Below are positions 1-5,980 of a stretch of 10,517 bases of DNA, piece by piece. Each line of letters opens with the position of its first letter. Position 1 is the stretch's first letter. A program made the position numbers and the translations under genes. Below the pieces are notes generated by a model. That model was not told the origin of the DNA and searched no databases. It saw only the letters and a list, made by a program, of their open reading frames with translations. Source of the stretch: an uncultured Eubacteriales bacterium (lineage in GTDB: Bacteria; Bacillota; Clostridia; UBA1381; UBA9506); assembly GCA_900545185.1 (NCBI GenBank), contig UQYH01000078.1, positions 1 to 10,517 on the forward strand, given 5' to 3'.

Positions 1-159
1 AACATTTTCTTAAATTCGACAAAACATACAAAGGCGGCAGCAGGCAGATTTTTGAAAACGGTGGCGCGAAATGCAGAAATTTGTGAAGTGACTGCTGTTT
101 TTTGGCAGGTGAATCAAAGAGTTTGGACAAATGCGTTTTGGGAAAATATTTTTTGCTAG
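1..159 (+). CDS. possible 3' end of an upstream gene (partial, uncertain frame)
   Basis: From the left edge one frame is open for 52 codons and stops at the TAG at 157-159. A second + frame (from base 3) is open for 27 codons to the TGA at 84-86. I recognise neither product. The 3-86 reading has the more ordinary amino-acid mix (Gly, Lys, Asn, Asp, Tyr), while the 1-159 reading ends in an unusual run rich in Trp, Phe and Cys. Both are short enough to be open by chance. In a packed phage operon some upstream gene should end about here, and a small terminase or late regulator is the usual neighbour, but nothing in the residues shows that. Treat it as a placeholder for the end of whatever precedes the terminase. 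Confidence 0.2.
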   Translation, partial: NIFLNSTKHTKAAAGRFLKTVARNAEICEVTAVFWQVNQRVWTNAFWENIFC

Positions 160-162
160 AAT
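154..162 (+). promoter_or_regulatory. candidate extended -10 promoter ahead of the terminase
   Basis: The bases read TGCTAGAAT: a TGn extension followed by a hexamer differing from TATAAT at one position, set in AT-rich DNA (143-162). Initiation near 168-170 would leave only a few bases before the ribosome site at 173-183. No good -35 hexamer sits 16-18 bases upstream, so this depends on the extended -10 element. It could start the late operon, or be chance in an AT-rich spacer. Confidence 0.3.
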
Positions 163-172
163 AACGCTGTCG

Positions 173-183
173 AAGGGGGTGAG
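173..183 (+). promoter_or_regulatory. ribosome binding site of the terminase gene
   Basis: A purine-rich AAGGGGGTGAG lies 3-8 bases before the ATG at 187. It supports translation from 187 rather than from the internal ATGs at 298, 382 or 412, and so supports the unusual N-terminal extension being translated. Confidence 0.6.
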
Positions 184-186
184 GGC

Positions 187-1644
187 ATGCAGGATGCGAA
201 AAACGCAATAGCGCGATATGTGCGGCTTTTGTTAAAGCGGCCATCCGAGGAGGACAGCCGAGAGCTTGGGGAAGCGGAGGACAACCGCGACAATGCGATG
301 GCAATTGCCAGTGCGCTGGTGGAACGAGCCAAGAACGGAGATTTACATTCCATTAAAGAGGTACAGGCTTTAACCGAGGCCATGGCAGAGGACGAAAAAA
401 AGGAATTTGAAATGCCGGCACGGGTTTTGGCCAAGCCGTATTTGGAGGTGTGGCGCGATATAAAACGCGGTGCGCACACGGAATATGTTTTATACGGCGG
501 CCGCGGCAGCGCTAAATCGACCTTTATCAGTTTGGCGGTTTTGGACGTGATTTTATCAAAACCGATGCTGCATGCGGTGTTATGCCGCCGTGTGAAGGAT
601 ACGCTGCGCGACAGCGTATACGCGCAGATGAAGTGGGCGATTGGGGAGCTGAAGCTGGACGCTTTGTTTGACTGCCGTGTGAATCCTATGGAGATGATTT
701 ATAAGCCGACGGGGCAGAAAATTTATTTTCGCGGAGCGGATGACCCGGCCAAGCTGAAATCCATTAAAGTACCCTTTGGCTATATTGGTGTTTTGTGGTT
801 TGAAGAGCTTGATCAATTTTGCGGGGAAGAGGAAATTCGCAGTATTGAACAATCGGTCATCCGCGGCGGTGACGAGGCGTTTATTTTTAAATCGTTTAAT
901 CCGCCGAAAACGGCCGGGAACTGGGCAAACCAATATGTGCAGCTGCCGAAGGAAAACAGGCTGCTTTGCAAAAGCAGTTATCTGGATATTCCGCCGGAGT
1001 GGCTGGGGAAGGTGTTTTTAGAGGAAGCGGCGCATTTAAAAGAGGTGAATCCCGGTGCGTATGAGCATGAATACGGCGGTGTGGCAAACGGTGAAGGCGG
1101 CAGCGTGTTTACCAATTTAACACTGCGAGAGGTGACGGATGAGGAAATTGCGCAGTTTGACCGTGTGTATAACGGCATTGACTGGGGCTGGTATCCCGAT
1201 CCGTTTCGGTTTCATCGTATGAGTTATTTGGCAGCGGAGCGGCGGCTGATTATTTTTGACGAAATCAGCGGCAACAAGCTGCCGAACCGCGACATTGCGC
1301 AAAGGCTTCGGGAGCATGGTGTAGAAAACCATGAGAGGATTACGGCCGATTCCGGCGGCGAGGGGCCGAAATCCATTGCCGATTTAAAAGAAATGGGCTT
1401 TAAGGTGCGGCGTGCGCGCAAGGGGCCGGGCAGTGTGGAATATTCCATGAAGTGGCTTTCGTCACTGCGTGAAATTGTGATTGACCCATCACGTTGCCCG
1501 GAAGCGGCCAAGGAATTTATGCATTATGAATATGAAACAACAGAGGCCGGAGAGGTTGTGAGCGGATATCCCGATCGGGATAATCACTCAATTGACGCGG
1601 TGCGCTATGCCTTAGAGGAAGTTTGGAGGAGGAAAGGGAAATGA
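187..1644 (+). CDS. terL: phage terminase large subunit with TerS-like N-terminal extension
   Basis: This is the DNA-packaging motor: an ATPase that pumps phage DNA into the prohead through the portal, plus a nuclease that cuts the concatemer. In 485 residues the ATPase shows Walker A GGRGSAKST at about 104-112, a Walker B-type VLWFEEL at 202-208 with the catalytic Glu pair, and a coupling-type SFNPP at 236-240. The RNase H-like nuclease shows acidic positions D332 (in GIDWGW), D388 (in TADSGG) and D470 (in HSIDAVRYAL). The conserved family start (FEMPARVL...HTEYVLYGGRG) only begins near residue 74. The first ~70 residues resemble the helical segment of clostridial TerS-like proteins (AMAIASALVERAKNGDLHSIKEV). 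No separate small terminase is visible. Its stop overlaps the portal start (ATGA), so the two are translationally coupled. Family assignment is firm; the fusion reading is inference. Confidence 0.96.
   Translation: MQDAKNAIARYVRLLLKRPSEEDSRELGEAEDNRDNAMAIASALVERAKNGDLHSIKEVQALTEAMAEDEKKEFEMPARVLAKPYLEVWRDIKRGAHTEYVLYGGRGSAKSTFISLAVLDVILSKPMLHAVLCRRVKDTLRDSVYAQMKWAIGELKLDALFDCRVNPMEMIYKPTGQKIYFRGADDPAKLKSIKVPFGYIGVLWFEELDQFCGEEEIRSIEQSVIRGGDEAFIFKSFNPPKTAGNWANQYVQLPKENRLLCKSSYLDIPPEWLGKVFLEEAAHLKEVNPGAYEHEYGGVANGEGGSVFTNLTLREVTDEEIAQFDRVYNGIDWGWYPDPFRFHRMSYLAAERRLIIFDEISGNKLPNRDIAQRLREHGVENHERITADSGGEGPKSIADLKEMGFKVRRARKGPGSVEYSMKWLSSLREIVIDPSRCPEAAKEFMHYEYETTEAGEVVSGYPDRDNHSIDAVRYALEEVWRRKGK
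1625..1632 (+). promoter_or_regulatory. ribosome binding site fixing the portal start
   Basis: GGAGGAGG sits inside the last codons of the terminase gene, 8 bases before the ATG at 1641. This decides for 1641 over the in-frame TTG at 1623, which overlaps the site itself. Confidence 0.8.
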
Positions 1645-3041
1645 TTGGATTTGAGTTGGGGCATTATGCCCTGGTGCGGAGCGTAGAAAACGCTTTGGAG
1701 CAGGAGGTTTTGATTTCCAGAGAAATGGGAGAGGCCATGGCGCTTTGGGAACGCCTTTATAAAGACCGTGCGCCGTGGAAAAACGAAGATGTGAAAAGCC
1801 TGAACGTGGCGGCGGCCGTGGCCGGAGAGCTGGCTTGCCAGGCAACGCTGGATTTTCAGTCGCGGCTTTCCGGCAGTCGTCGGGCAGAGATGATGGACAA
1901 GGAAGTGTATCAGGATGTGATTTTTGACGTGCGGCGGTTTGCCGAATATGCCTGTGCCAACGGCGGCTTGGTGTTTAAGCCGTATTTGGACAAAAACAGG
2001 CTGGCGGTTGAATATGTACGCGCGAATCGGTTTTTTCCGCTGGAGGTGGACAGCCGCGGAAAAATTATATCGGCGGTCTTTATTGAACAGCTAAAGCACG
2101 ATCGCAGGCTGTATACGCGGCTGGAGGTGCATCGGCTGACGGAAGAAGGCGTGAGCGTACAGAATCTTGCGTTTTGCGGCGGTGTTTTGGGCTTGGGGCG
2201 TCCGGTGCCGCTGGAGGATGTGCCCGAATGGGCTGACTTGGCCGGAAATGTGACCATTGAAGGCGCAAAAAAGCCGCTTTTTGCTTATTTTAAAATGCCG
2301 ATGGCGAACACGATTGATCCCGATTCGCCGTTGGGCGTTTCGGTATATTCACGTGCGGTGGAGCTGATTCGTGAAGCGGACATGCAGTTTTCGCGTCTGA
2401 TTTGGGAATATGAAGGCGGTGAGCTGGCTGTGGATGCCAGCGTTGATGCACTGATGCTGGAAAACGGTGATATGAAAATGCCGAAGCTGAATCGCAGACT
2501 GTTCCGCGGACTGGATATTGATATGGGCGGCAGCGATTTATACAGTGTATTTGCGCCTGCGCTGCGTGACACATCGTATAAAGACGGGTTGAATGAAATT
2601 TTAATACGCATTGAGGATGCGTGCGGTTTGGCACGCGGTACGATATCATCGGTGAATAATTCGGCGAGGACGGCAACAGAGCTGAAAATTCTGCGGCAGC
2701 GGTCTTATTCGACCGTGACGGATATTCAGAAATCCTTGCAGATGGCTTTGACGGATTTGGTGGATGGACTGGACATGGTGGCCACGGCCTTTGATTTGCT
2801 GCCGCCGGGCGAAGAACACACCGTTGTGTTTGAGTTTGACGACAGCGCCATTACGGACAGACAAACGCAATTTGAGGAAATGCAGGTTCTGGTTAGTCAG
2901 GGCATTATGGACAAGTGGGAATTTAGAACCTGGTATTTGGGTGAGACAGAAGAACAGGCCAGGGAGAAGCTTGCCAAAATGCAGGCAGAAAGACAAAAAG
3001 AGGCAGGTCATGCGGCGGAGGAGGAAGCGCCGCTCGGATAG
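1641..3041 (+). CDS. phage portal protein, SPP1 gp6-like
   Basis: The portal forms the twelve-subunit ring at one capsid vertex. It nucleates head assembly with the scaffold, docks the terminase and later holds the neck. The 466-residue product fits the SPP1 gp6-type portal family in length. Recognisable stretches are ANGGLVFKPY near 106-115, the segment MPMANTIDPDSPLGVSVYSRA near 219-239 followed by the helix LIREADMQFSRLIWEYEGGE, and ARTATELKILRQRSY near 342-356, where the ATEL box is typical of the stem/crown region. The C-terminus is charged and helical (REKLAKMQAERQKEAGHAAEEE). The start is the ATG of the ATGA overlap with the terminase. An SPP1 gp7 or Mu F-like minor head gene normally follows, but here a 162-base untranslated gap comes instead. 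The portal reading frame stays open for 33 further codons past its TAG (see findings). Confidence 0.95.
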   Translation: MIGFELGHYALVRSVENALEQEVLISREMGEAMALWERLYKDRAPWKNEDVKSLNVAAAVAGELACQATLDFQSRLSGSRRAEMMDKEVYQDVIFDVRRFAEYACANGGLVFKPYLDKNRLAVEYVRANRFFPLEVDSRGKIISAVFIEQLKHDRRLYTRLEVHRLTEEGVSVQNLAFCGGVLGLGRPVPLEDVPEWADLAGNVTIEGAKKPLFAYFKMPMANTIDPDSPLGVSVYSRAVELIREADMQFSRLIWEYEGGELAVDASVDALMLENGDMKMPKLNRRLFRGLDIDMGGSDLYSVFAPALRDTSYKDGLNEILIRIEDACGLARGTISSVNNSARTATELKILRQRSYSTVTDIQKSLQMALTDLVDGLDMVATAFDLLPPGEEHTVVFEFDDSAITDRQTQFEEMQVLVSQGIMDKWEFRTWYLGETEEQAREKLAKMQAERQKEAGHAAEEEAPLG

Positions 3042-3042
3042 C

Positions 3043-3131
3043 GGTCTTGTCTTTGGGTAACAGACGGTAAACAGACCCTGATTGGCGCGAAGGTGCCGAT
3101 TGTACACTTATATAACCGCCTGAATCGGCGG
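3043..3131 (+). ncRNA. candidate structured leader between portal and scaffold
   Basis: The 162-base gap between the portal stop and the scaffold start can fold into three successive hairpins. (1) GGTCT 3043-3047 pairs with AGACC 3073-3077, enclosing GTCT 3049-3052 with AGAC 3062-3065. (2) 3079-3088 pairs with 3093-3102 around the tetraloop GAAG (ten pairs, four of them G-U). (3) CCGCC 3116-3120 pairs with GGCGG 3127-3131 around a six-base loop. A near-tandem repeat, GGTAACAGAC then GGTAAACAGAC, fills 3056-3076. No RNA family is recognised. A cis-acting element that sets scaffold and capsid expression above that of the portal, or an mRNA-processing site, is inference. Hand folding has no statistics behind it. 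Confidence 0.35.
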
Positions 3132-3191
3132 AATACGAAATAGATGGCATCGGGGCAGGACTGGCTGCCGGACAAGGGAGATGCAAAAAAG

Positions 3192-3198
3192 AAAGGAG
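3192..3198 (+). promoter_or_regulatory. ribosome binding site fixing the scaffold start
   Basis: AAAGGAG lies 5 bases before the ATG at 3204. The in-frame ATG at 3144 directly follows a stop codon and has no comparable site upstream, so 3204 is preferred. Confidence 0.8.
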
Positions 3199-3203
3199 CA
3201 GAG

Positions 3204-3812
3204 ATGCAAGAGGTTTTAAAAAGGCTTTACGGCGATGCCGTAACCGAGGAAAGCCTGGAGAAGTTTCGCGAGGAATTAGGCAAACGCTTTGTACCTAAGG
3301 CGGAGTTTAATCAGCGCGGAGACGAACTGAAGGCTTTGAAGGAACAGAACGCAGAGCTGGAAAAGGAAGTTGCTTTGTGCCGTGAGACACTGGCATCGAC
3401 CGAAGGCGAAAAGAAAGAGCTGGAGGTGCAGGGGCTTAAATATGCAGCGGAAATTGAAGGCCTGAAGCAGCGCGAAACACAACTGACCGTAAGCGGTTTA
3501 CTGGATAGGGCGCTGATGCAGGAGAAGGCGCGGAATTTGACCGCTGTGAAGGCTCTTTTGAACATGGAGGGCATTACCGTGGAGGACGGTGAGCTTTGTG
3601 GCCTGAGCGAGCAGCTTGACAAACTGAAGGCAGAATGCGGCTATCTGTTTGAACAAAAGGAAGGGAAGCTGCAATTTATGCGCCCGGCGGCAAAGGGCGG
3701 CATGCAGGTGACCCCGGAGGCTTTTCGGAGCATGAGCTACATGGAAAGGCTGCAAATGAAAAAAGAGCAGCCGGAGCTTTACAACTCGCTGGTAAAAGCG
3801 AGCAAACGCTAA
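3204..3812 (+). CDS. capsid scaffolding protein, phage GP20-like
   Basis: This is the internal scaffold that guides polymerisation of the major capsid protein and is lost from the mature head. The 202-residue product matches the phage minor structural GP20 family. The opening MQEVLKRLYGDAVTEESLEKF and the motif RFVPKAEFNQR (about 28-38) are typical. A long charged coiled coil follows at about 39-93, with heptad-like Leu/Glu/Lys spacing (ELKALKEQNAELEKEV). The C-terminal basic helix (SMSYMERLQMKKEQPELYNSLVKASKR) is where such scaffolds usually contact the coat. The start was set by the AAAGGAG site; an upstream ATG would add 20 poorly conserved-looking residues. It lies directly before the coat gene, as expected. 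No protease gene is present, so scaffold release rather than cleavage is inferred. Confidence 0.92.
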   Translation: MQEVLKRLYGDAVTEESLEKFREELGKRFVPKAEFNQRGDELKALKEQNAELEKEVALCRETLASTEGEKKELEVQGLKYAAEIEGLKQRETQLTVSGLLDRALMQEKARNLTAVKALLNMEGITVEDGELCGLSEQLDKLKAECGYLFEQKEGKLQFMRPAAKGGMQVTPEAFRSMSYMERLQMKKEQPELYNSLVKASKR

Positions 3813-3826
3813 GCATTAAAAATTTT

Positions 3827-3832
3827 GGAGGT
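3827..3832 (+). promoter_or_regulatory. strong ribosome binding site of the major capsid gene
   Basis: GGAGGT in an A/T-rich setting, 7 bases before the ATG at 3840, is among the best sites in the window and fits high expression of the coat. It overlaps the in-frame TTG at 3825, which is therefore not the start. Confidence 0.8.
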
Positions 3833-3839
3833 AGAAAAA

Positions 3840-4874
3840 ATGGCAACATACTTAAATTTTCCGTTTGATGAAGATGTTTTTGTACAGAGCTGGGAGGCGG
3901 CACCTGATCCGACCAAAACAGCCATGATTGACAGCGGTGCACTTGTGGAGGACGGCTTGATTGAAGCGCAGATTCAATCCGAAGGCAGCCTTTACACTGT
4001 TCCGTTTTACAGCCCGTTAAGCGGCGATCCCGTGAACTATGACGGTGCGACCGATATTACCGCGGCAGAGCCGACAGGCGGCAGCCAGACAGGTGTTGTG
4101 TACGGCCGCGGCAAGGGCTTTACGGCGCGCAATTTTGCTTCGGAGCTTTCGGGTGCCGATCCACTGGGACATATTGCCGTATCGATCGGCAAATATTGGG
4201 CGAAGCAGCGTCAGAACGCACTGCTTTCCATTTTAAAGGCCATTTTCGGCATTACAAGTGCCAGCGGCAACAGCAAAAAGTGGCATGATGAACATATTTT
4301 GGATTTATCATCCTCAACCGCAACGGCCTATACCATTGGTGCAACGGACTTAAACGATTTGGCGACCAAAGCGCTTGGCGACAACAAGAGCCTGTTTTCG
4401 CTGGCGATTATGCACTCTAACGTTGCGAAAACGCTGGAAAATCTGCAAATTTTGGAATACTGGAAATATACGGACAACAACGGTATTCAGCGTCCGACAG
4501 CTTTAGCATCCGTTAACGGCTATACCGTTATTATTGATGACGGTGTGCCGGTTGAAACGGTGGGCGGCACAGGCGCCAACAAGGAATTAACAACCTATAC
4601 AACCTATCTTTTGGGTGAAGGTTCTATCCGTACGGCACAGGGTCGCGTTGATGTACCGGCAGAGGTCTATCGTGATCCGTCCAAAAACGGCGGTCAGGAT
4701 ACCTTATACACCCGTATCCGCGAGACCATTCATCCCAACGGCTTTTCATTTGTTGCGCCGACCTCTGACTGGACAAACAGCCCGACAGATGCGCAGCTGG
4801 GTACAACGGCTAACTGGTCTTTGGCCTTTGAACCGAAAACCATTCCGATTGCAAAGCTTGTGACAAACGGCTAA
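3840..4874 (+). CDS. major capsid protein, HK97-fold, SPP1 gp13-like type
   Basis: This is the coat protein of the icosahedral head, 344 residues long. Its position (portal, scaffold, coat, connector), its length and its sequence character place it in the SPP1 gp13-type HK97-fold group. A short N-arm is followed by the probable E-loop/P-domain area (GSLYTVPFYSPLSGDP near 49-64, then YGRGKGFTARNFASELSGADPL near 88-109) and a long helix (IAVSIGKYWAKQRQNALLSIL near 112-132), the usual spine-helix region. The A-domain follows, with HSNVAKTLENLQILEYWKY and NGYTVIIDDGVP. There is no long N-terminal delta domain, which agrees with a separate scaffold gene and no protease. Wobble positions use more C and A than neighbouring genes, consistent with a highly expressed gene. 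The next gene begins after a strong hairpin. Confidence 0.93.
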   Translation: MATYLNFPFDEDVFVQSWEAAPDPTKTAMIDSGALVEDGLIEAQIQSEGSLYTVPFYSPLSGDPVNYDGATDITAAEPTGGSQTGVVYGRGKGFTARNFASELSGADPLGHIAVSIGKYWAKQRQNALLSILKAIFGITSASGNSKKWHDEHILDLSSSTATAYTIGATDLNDLATKALGDNKSLFSLAIMHSNVAKTLENLQILEYWKYTDNNGIQRPTALASVNGYTVIIDDGVPVETVGGTGANKELTTYTTYLLGEGSIRTAQGRVDVPAEVYRDPSKNGGQDTLYTRIRETIHPNGFSFVAPTSDWTNSPTDAQLGTTANWSLAFEPKTIPIAKLVTNG

Positions 4875-4892
4875 AACACAGGGAATGTATGC

Positions 4893-4924
4893 CGGGGCTG
4901 TAAAAGTCAAATTTTACAGCCCCG
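4893..4924 (+). terminator. 13-bp perfect hairpin after the capsid gene (no U-tract)
   Basis: Bases 4893-4905 pair perfectly with 4912-4924 around the six-base loop GTCAAA; the core arms are GGGGCTGTAAAA and TTTTACAGCCCC. It begins 19 bases after the coat stop and ends just before the next ribosome site. No T-run follows on either strand, so it is not a textbook intrinsic terminator. A 3'-end stabiliser, processing site or partial attenuator lowering connector expression relative to coat is more likely. Confidence 0.65.
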
Positions 4925-4927
4925 AAA

Positions 4928-4933
4928 GGGAGG
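4928..4933 (+). promoter_or_regulatory. ribosome binding site that sets the connector start at a GTG
   Basis: GGGAGG lies 8 bases before the GTG at 4942. The in-frame ATG at 4885 has only a weak AGGGA immediately beside it and would place the 13-bp hairpin inside the coding region. Confidence 0.65.
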
Positions 4934-4941
4934 CGAAACGT

Positions 4942-5283
4942 GTGGTTTTGGTGGATTATGATTTTTATACCTGCACCTATGGCGGCAATTTGGTGCCGCG
5001 ATCTGTGTTTGACGGATTTGCGCGGCGCGCCGCTGTGCTGCTGCGCAGCATGATTTTGCAGCCGGAGGATTTGAAGCGGACGGATGATGAAAAAGTGCGT
5101 TTGCTGCTTTGTGAGATTTGCGACAGGCTGTATCATGAGGATGGGCGGCGCGGCATTAGCCGTGAGAGCCTGGATGGGTATGACGTGAGCTATACCGATG
5201 ATGCAGGCGCATGCGAGATTCGTCAGCTGGTGCGGCAGAGCTTGGGTGCAGACGGCGTTTTATACAGGGGGCGGCGCCTGTGA
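4942..5283 (+). CDS. head-tail connector (adaptor) protein, SPP1 gp15/HK97 gp6-like
   Basis: This protein probably forms the adaptor ring under the portal after packaging. From the GTG at 4942 it has 113 residues. The YDFYTCTYGGNLVPRSVFDGFARRA opening resembles the Y-Y/F-x-x-x-Y-G-G, then P-x-x-x-F, start seen in short helical connector proteins of Bacillota siphophages, where it lies within ten residues of the N-terminus. That supports the downstream start over the ATG at 4885. The rest is mostly helical (LRSMILQPEDLKR, EKVRLLLCEICDRLYHEDGR) and ends with GADGVLYRGRRL, a usual tail for this family. Position right after the coat gene fits. Its TGA overlaps the next start (GTGA). The family call rests on context and pattern, without detectable catalytic residues. 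Confidence 0.78.
   Translation: MVLVDYDFYTCTYGGNLVPRSVFDGFARRAAVLLRSMILQPEDLKRTDDEKVRLLLCEICDRLYHEDGRRGISRESLDGYDVSYTDDAGACEIRQLVRQSLGADGVLYRGRRL
5266..5271 (+). promoter_or_regulatory. ribosome binding site for the head-closure gene
   Basis: AGGGGG lies 8 bases before the GTG at 5280, inside the end of the connector gene. It favours the GTGA-overlapping start over the far-upstream ATG at 5211; the ATGs at 5286 and 5289 remain possible. Confidence 0.55.
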
Positions 5284-5567
5284 AAATGATGGATTGTGTT
5301 TATTTGCACAAAAAGGACGGCAGCGAGGTTAAGCTTTTTGGTGTTTACACCACGGTGCAGATGGCCATTGAGACCGATCAGGCCGGGCATTACAGCAACG
5401 GAAAAATGGTGATTCGGATTCCCGAAGCACGGCTGCAAGCTTCTCCGGCCTGCGGTGACAGAATTAGAAAAGCCGGTGATGCGCATTGGTATACCGTGAC
5501 AGAGATACAGGATAACCGAAAAAAGAGCAGCACGCTTTCGCATTGGAAGCTGGTTTGCCGCGGATGA
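5280..5567 (+). CDS. probable head-closure / minor neck protein
   Basis: A 95-residue protein sits between the connector and the tail terminator, where siphophages of this type encode the stopper (SPP1 gp16-like) that seals the filled head. It appears beta-rich: VYLHKKDGSEVKLFGVYTT, then GKMVIRIPEARL, then HWYTVTEIQDNRKK and STLSHWKLVCRG. This order of an early strand pair, a charge-rich middle and an ITEI-type strand near the end fits small closure proteins, and it also resembles small uncharacterised phage proteins of the same position. I do not recognise the family with certainty. The GTG start overlaps the preceding stop (GTGA) and has its own AGGGGG site. Only one such small gene is present; many related phages have two here. 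Confidence 0.6.
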   Translation: MKMMDCVYLHKKDGSEVKLFGVYTTVQMAIETDQAGHYSNGKMVIRIPEARLQASPACGDRIRKAGDAHWYTVTEIQDNRKKSSTLSHWKLVCRG

Positions 5568-5577
5568 GGAGATTGGT

Positions 5578-5976
5578 ATGCTGGAGCAGATAATTGAGTA
5601 TTTACAAAACTGTCCTTTACTTGGCAGTGCGCTCGGACAGGATTTTTTAAGCCAGGATGACGGCGCCGCAGGCGTGCAGCTTTTGAGCTGTGAGCCGATT
5701 TTGCAGCAATATGCGGACGGCGGCAGCCTGCGGCAGGCGATGTTTCGGATTTTCTTCCGCGAGGGCGGACGGGCAGAAGAAAACTGTCGGGAAAAGACGT
5801 ATCATCAGGTGGCGGCGTGGCTTGAAAACAATGAGGCGGCGCTGCCTGAACTGGAGGAAGGGCAAACGGCACAAAAAATGGAGGTTGTGACAATGCCGGC
5901 GCTTTCAAAAAGACAATTCGGCGGCAATTGCTACAGCATGGACGGCCGTTTGATTTACTATCAAAAAGGAGTGTGA
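5578..5976 (+). CDS. tail terminator / minor tail-completion protein
   Basis: This 132-residue product likely caps the proximal end of the tail tube and joins it to the head. Its opening (MLEQIIEYLQNCPLL) and the order of later blocks agree with a family found just before the tail tube gene in clostridial phages: PILQQYADGGSLRQAMFRIFFREG, then a helix (VAAWLENNEAALPEL), then GQTAQKMEVVTMPALSKR and the terminal RLIYYQKGV. Homologues in databases are sometimes mislabelled as chloramphenicol resistance proteins, and nothing here suggests resistance. The site AGGAG lies 6 bases before the ATG. The tail tube gene follows after four bases, and its ribosome site lies inside this gene's last codons. 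Confidence 0.75.
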   Translation: MLEQIIEYLQNCPLLGSALGQDFLSQDDGAAGVQLLSCEPILQQYADGGSLRQAMFRIFFREGGRAEENCREKTYHQVAAWLENNEAALPELEEGQTAQKMEVVTMPALSKRQFGGNCYSMDGRLIYYQKGV

Positions 5977-5980
5977 AACA

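Noticed and set aside
156..1511. Open minus-strand frames opposite the terminase, the longest about 117 codons
   Set aside because: They mirror a confidently identified gene, lack ribosome sites and have low-complexity Ser/Pro/Arg-rich translations. The same applies to all other minus-strand frames, including the longest at 5390-6091 and 9387-10040.
3082..3116. Promoter in the portal-scaffold gap (TTGGCG and TATATA)
   Set aside because: The spacing between the hexamers is about 21 bases and no better -35 is present; the bases are better explained by the hairpins.
3144..3203. Longer scaffold start at the ATG of 3144
   Set aside because: It follows a stop codon with no Shine-Dalgarno site, while the ATG at 3204 has AAAGGAG at good spacing and begins with the family's typical MQEVLKRLYG.
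5211..5279. Longer start for the head-closure gene at the ATG of 5211
   Set aside because: It would overlap the connector by 73 bases in another frame and has no ribosome site. The GTG at 5280 gives a normal GTGA overlap with AGGGGG upstream.
5578..5976. Chloramphenicol resistance protein
   Set aside because: Homologues of this tail-completion family sometimes carry that label, but there is no acetyltransferase or transporter motif and the gene sits in the neck/tail module.
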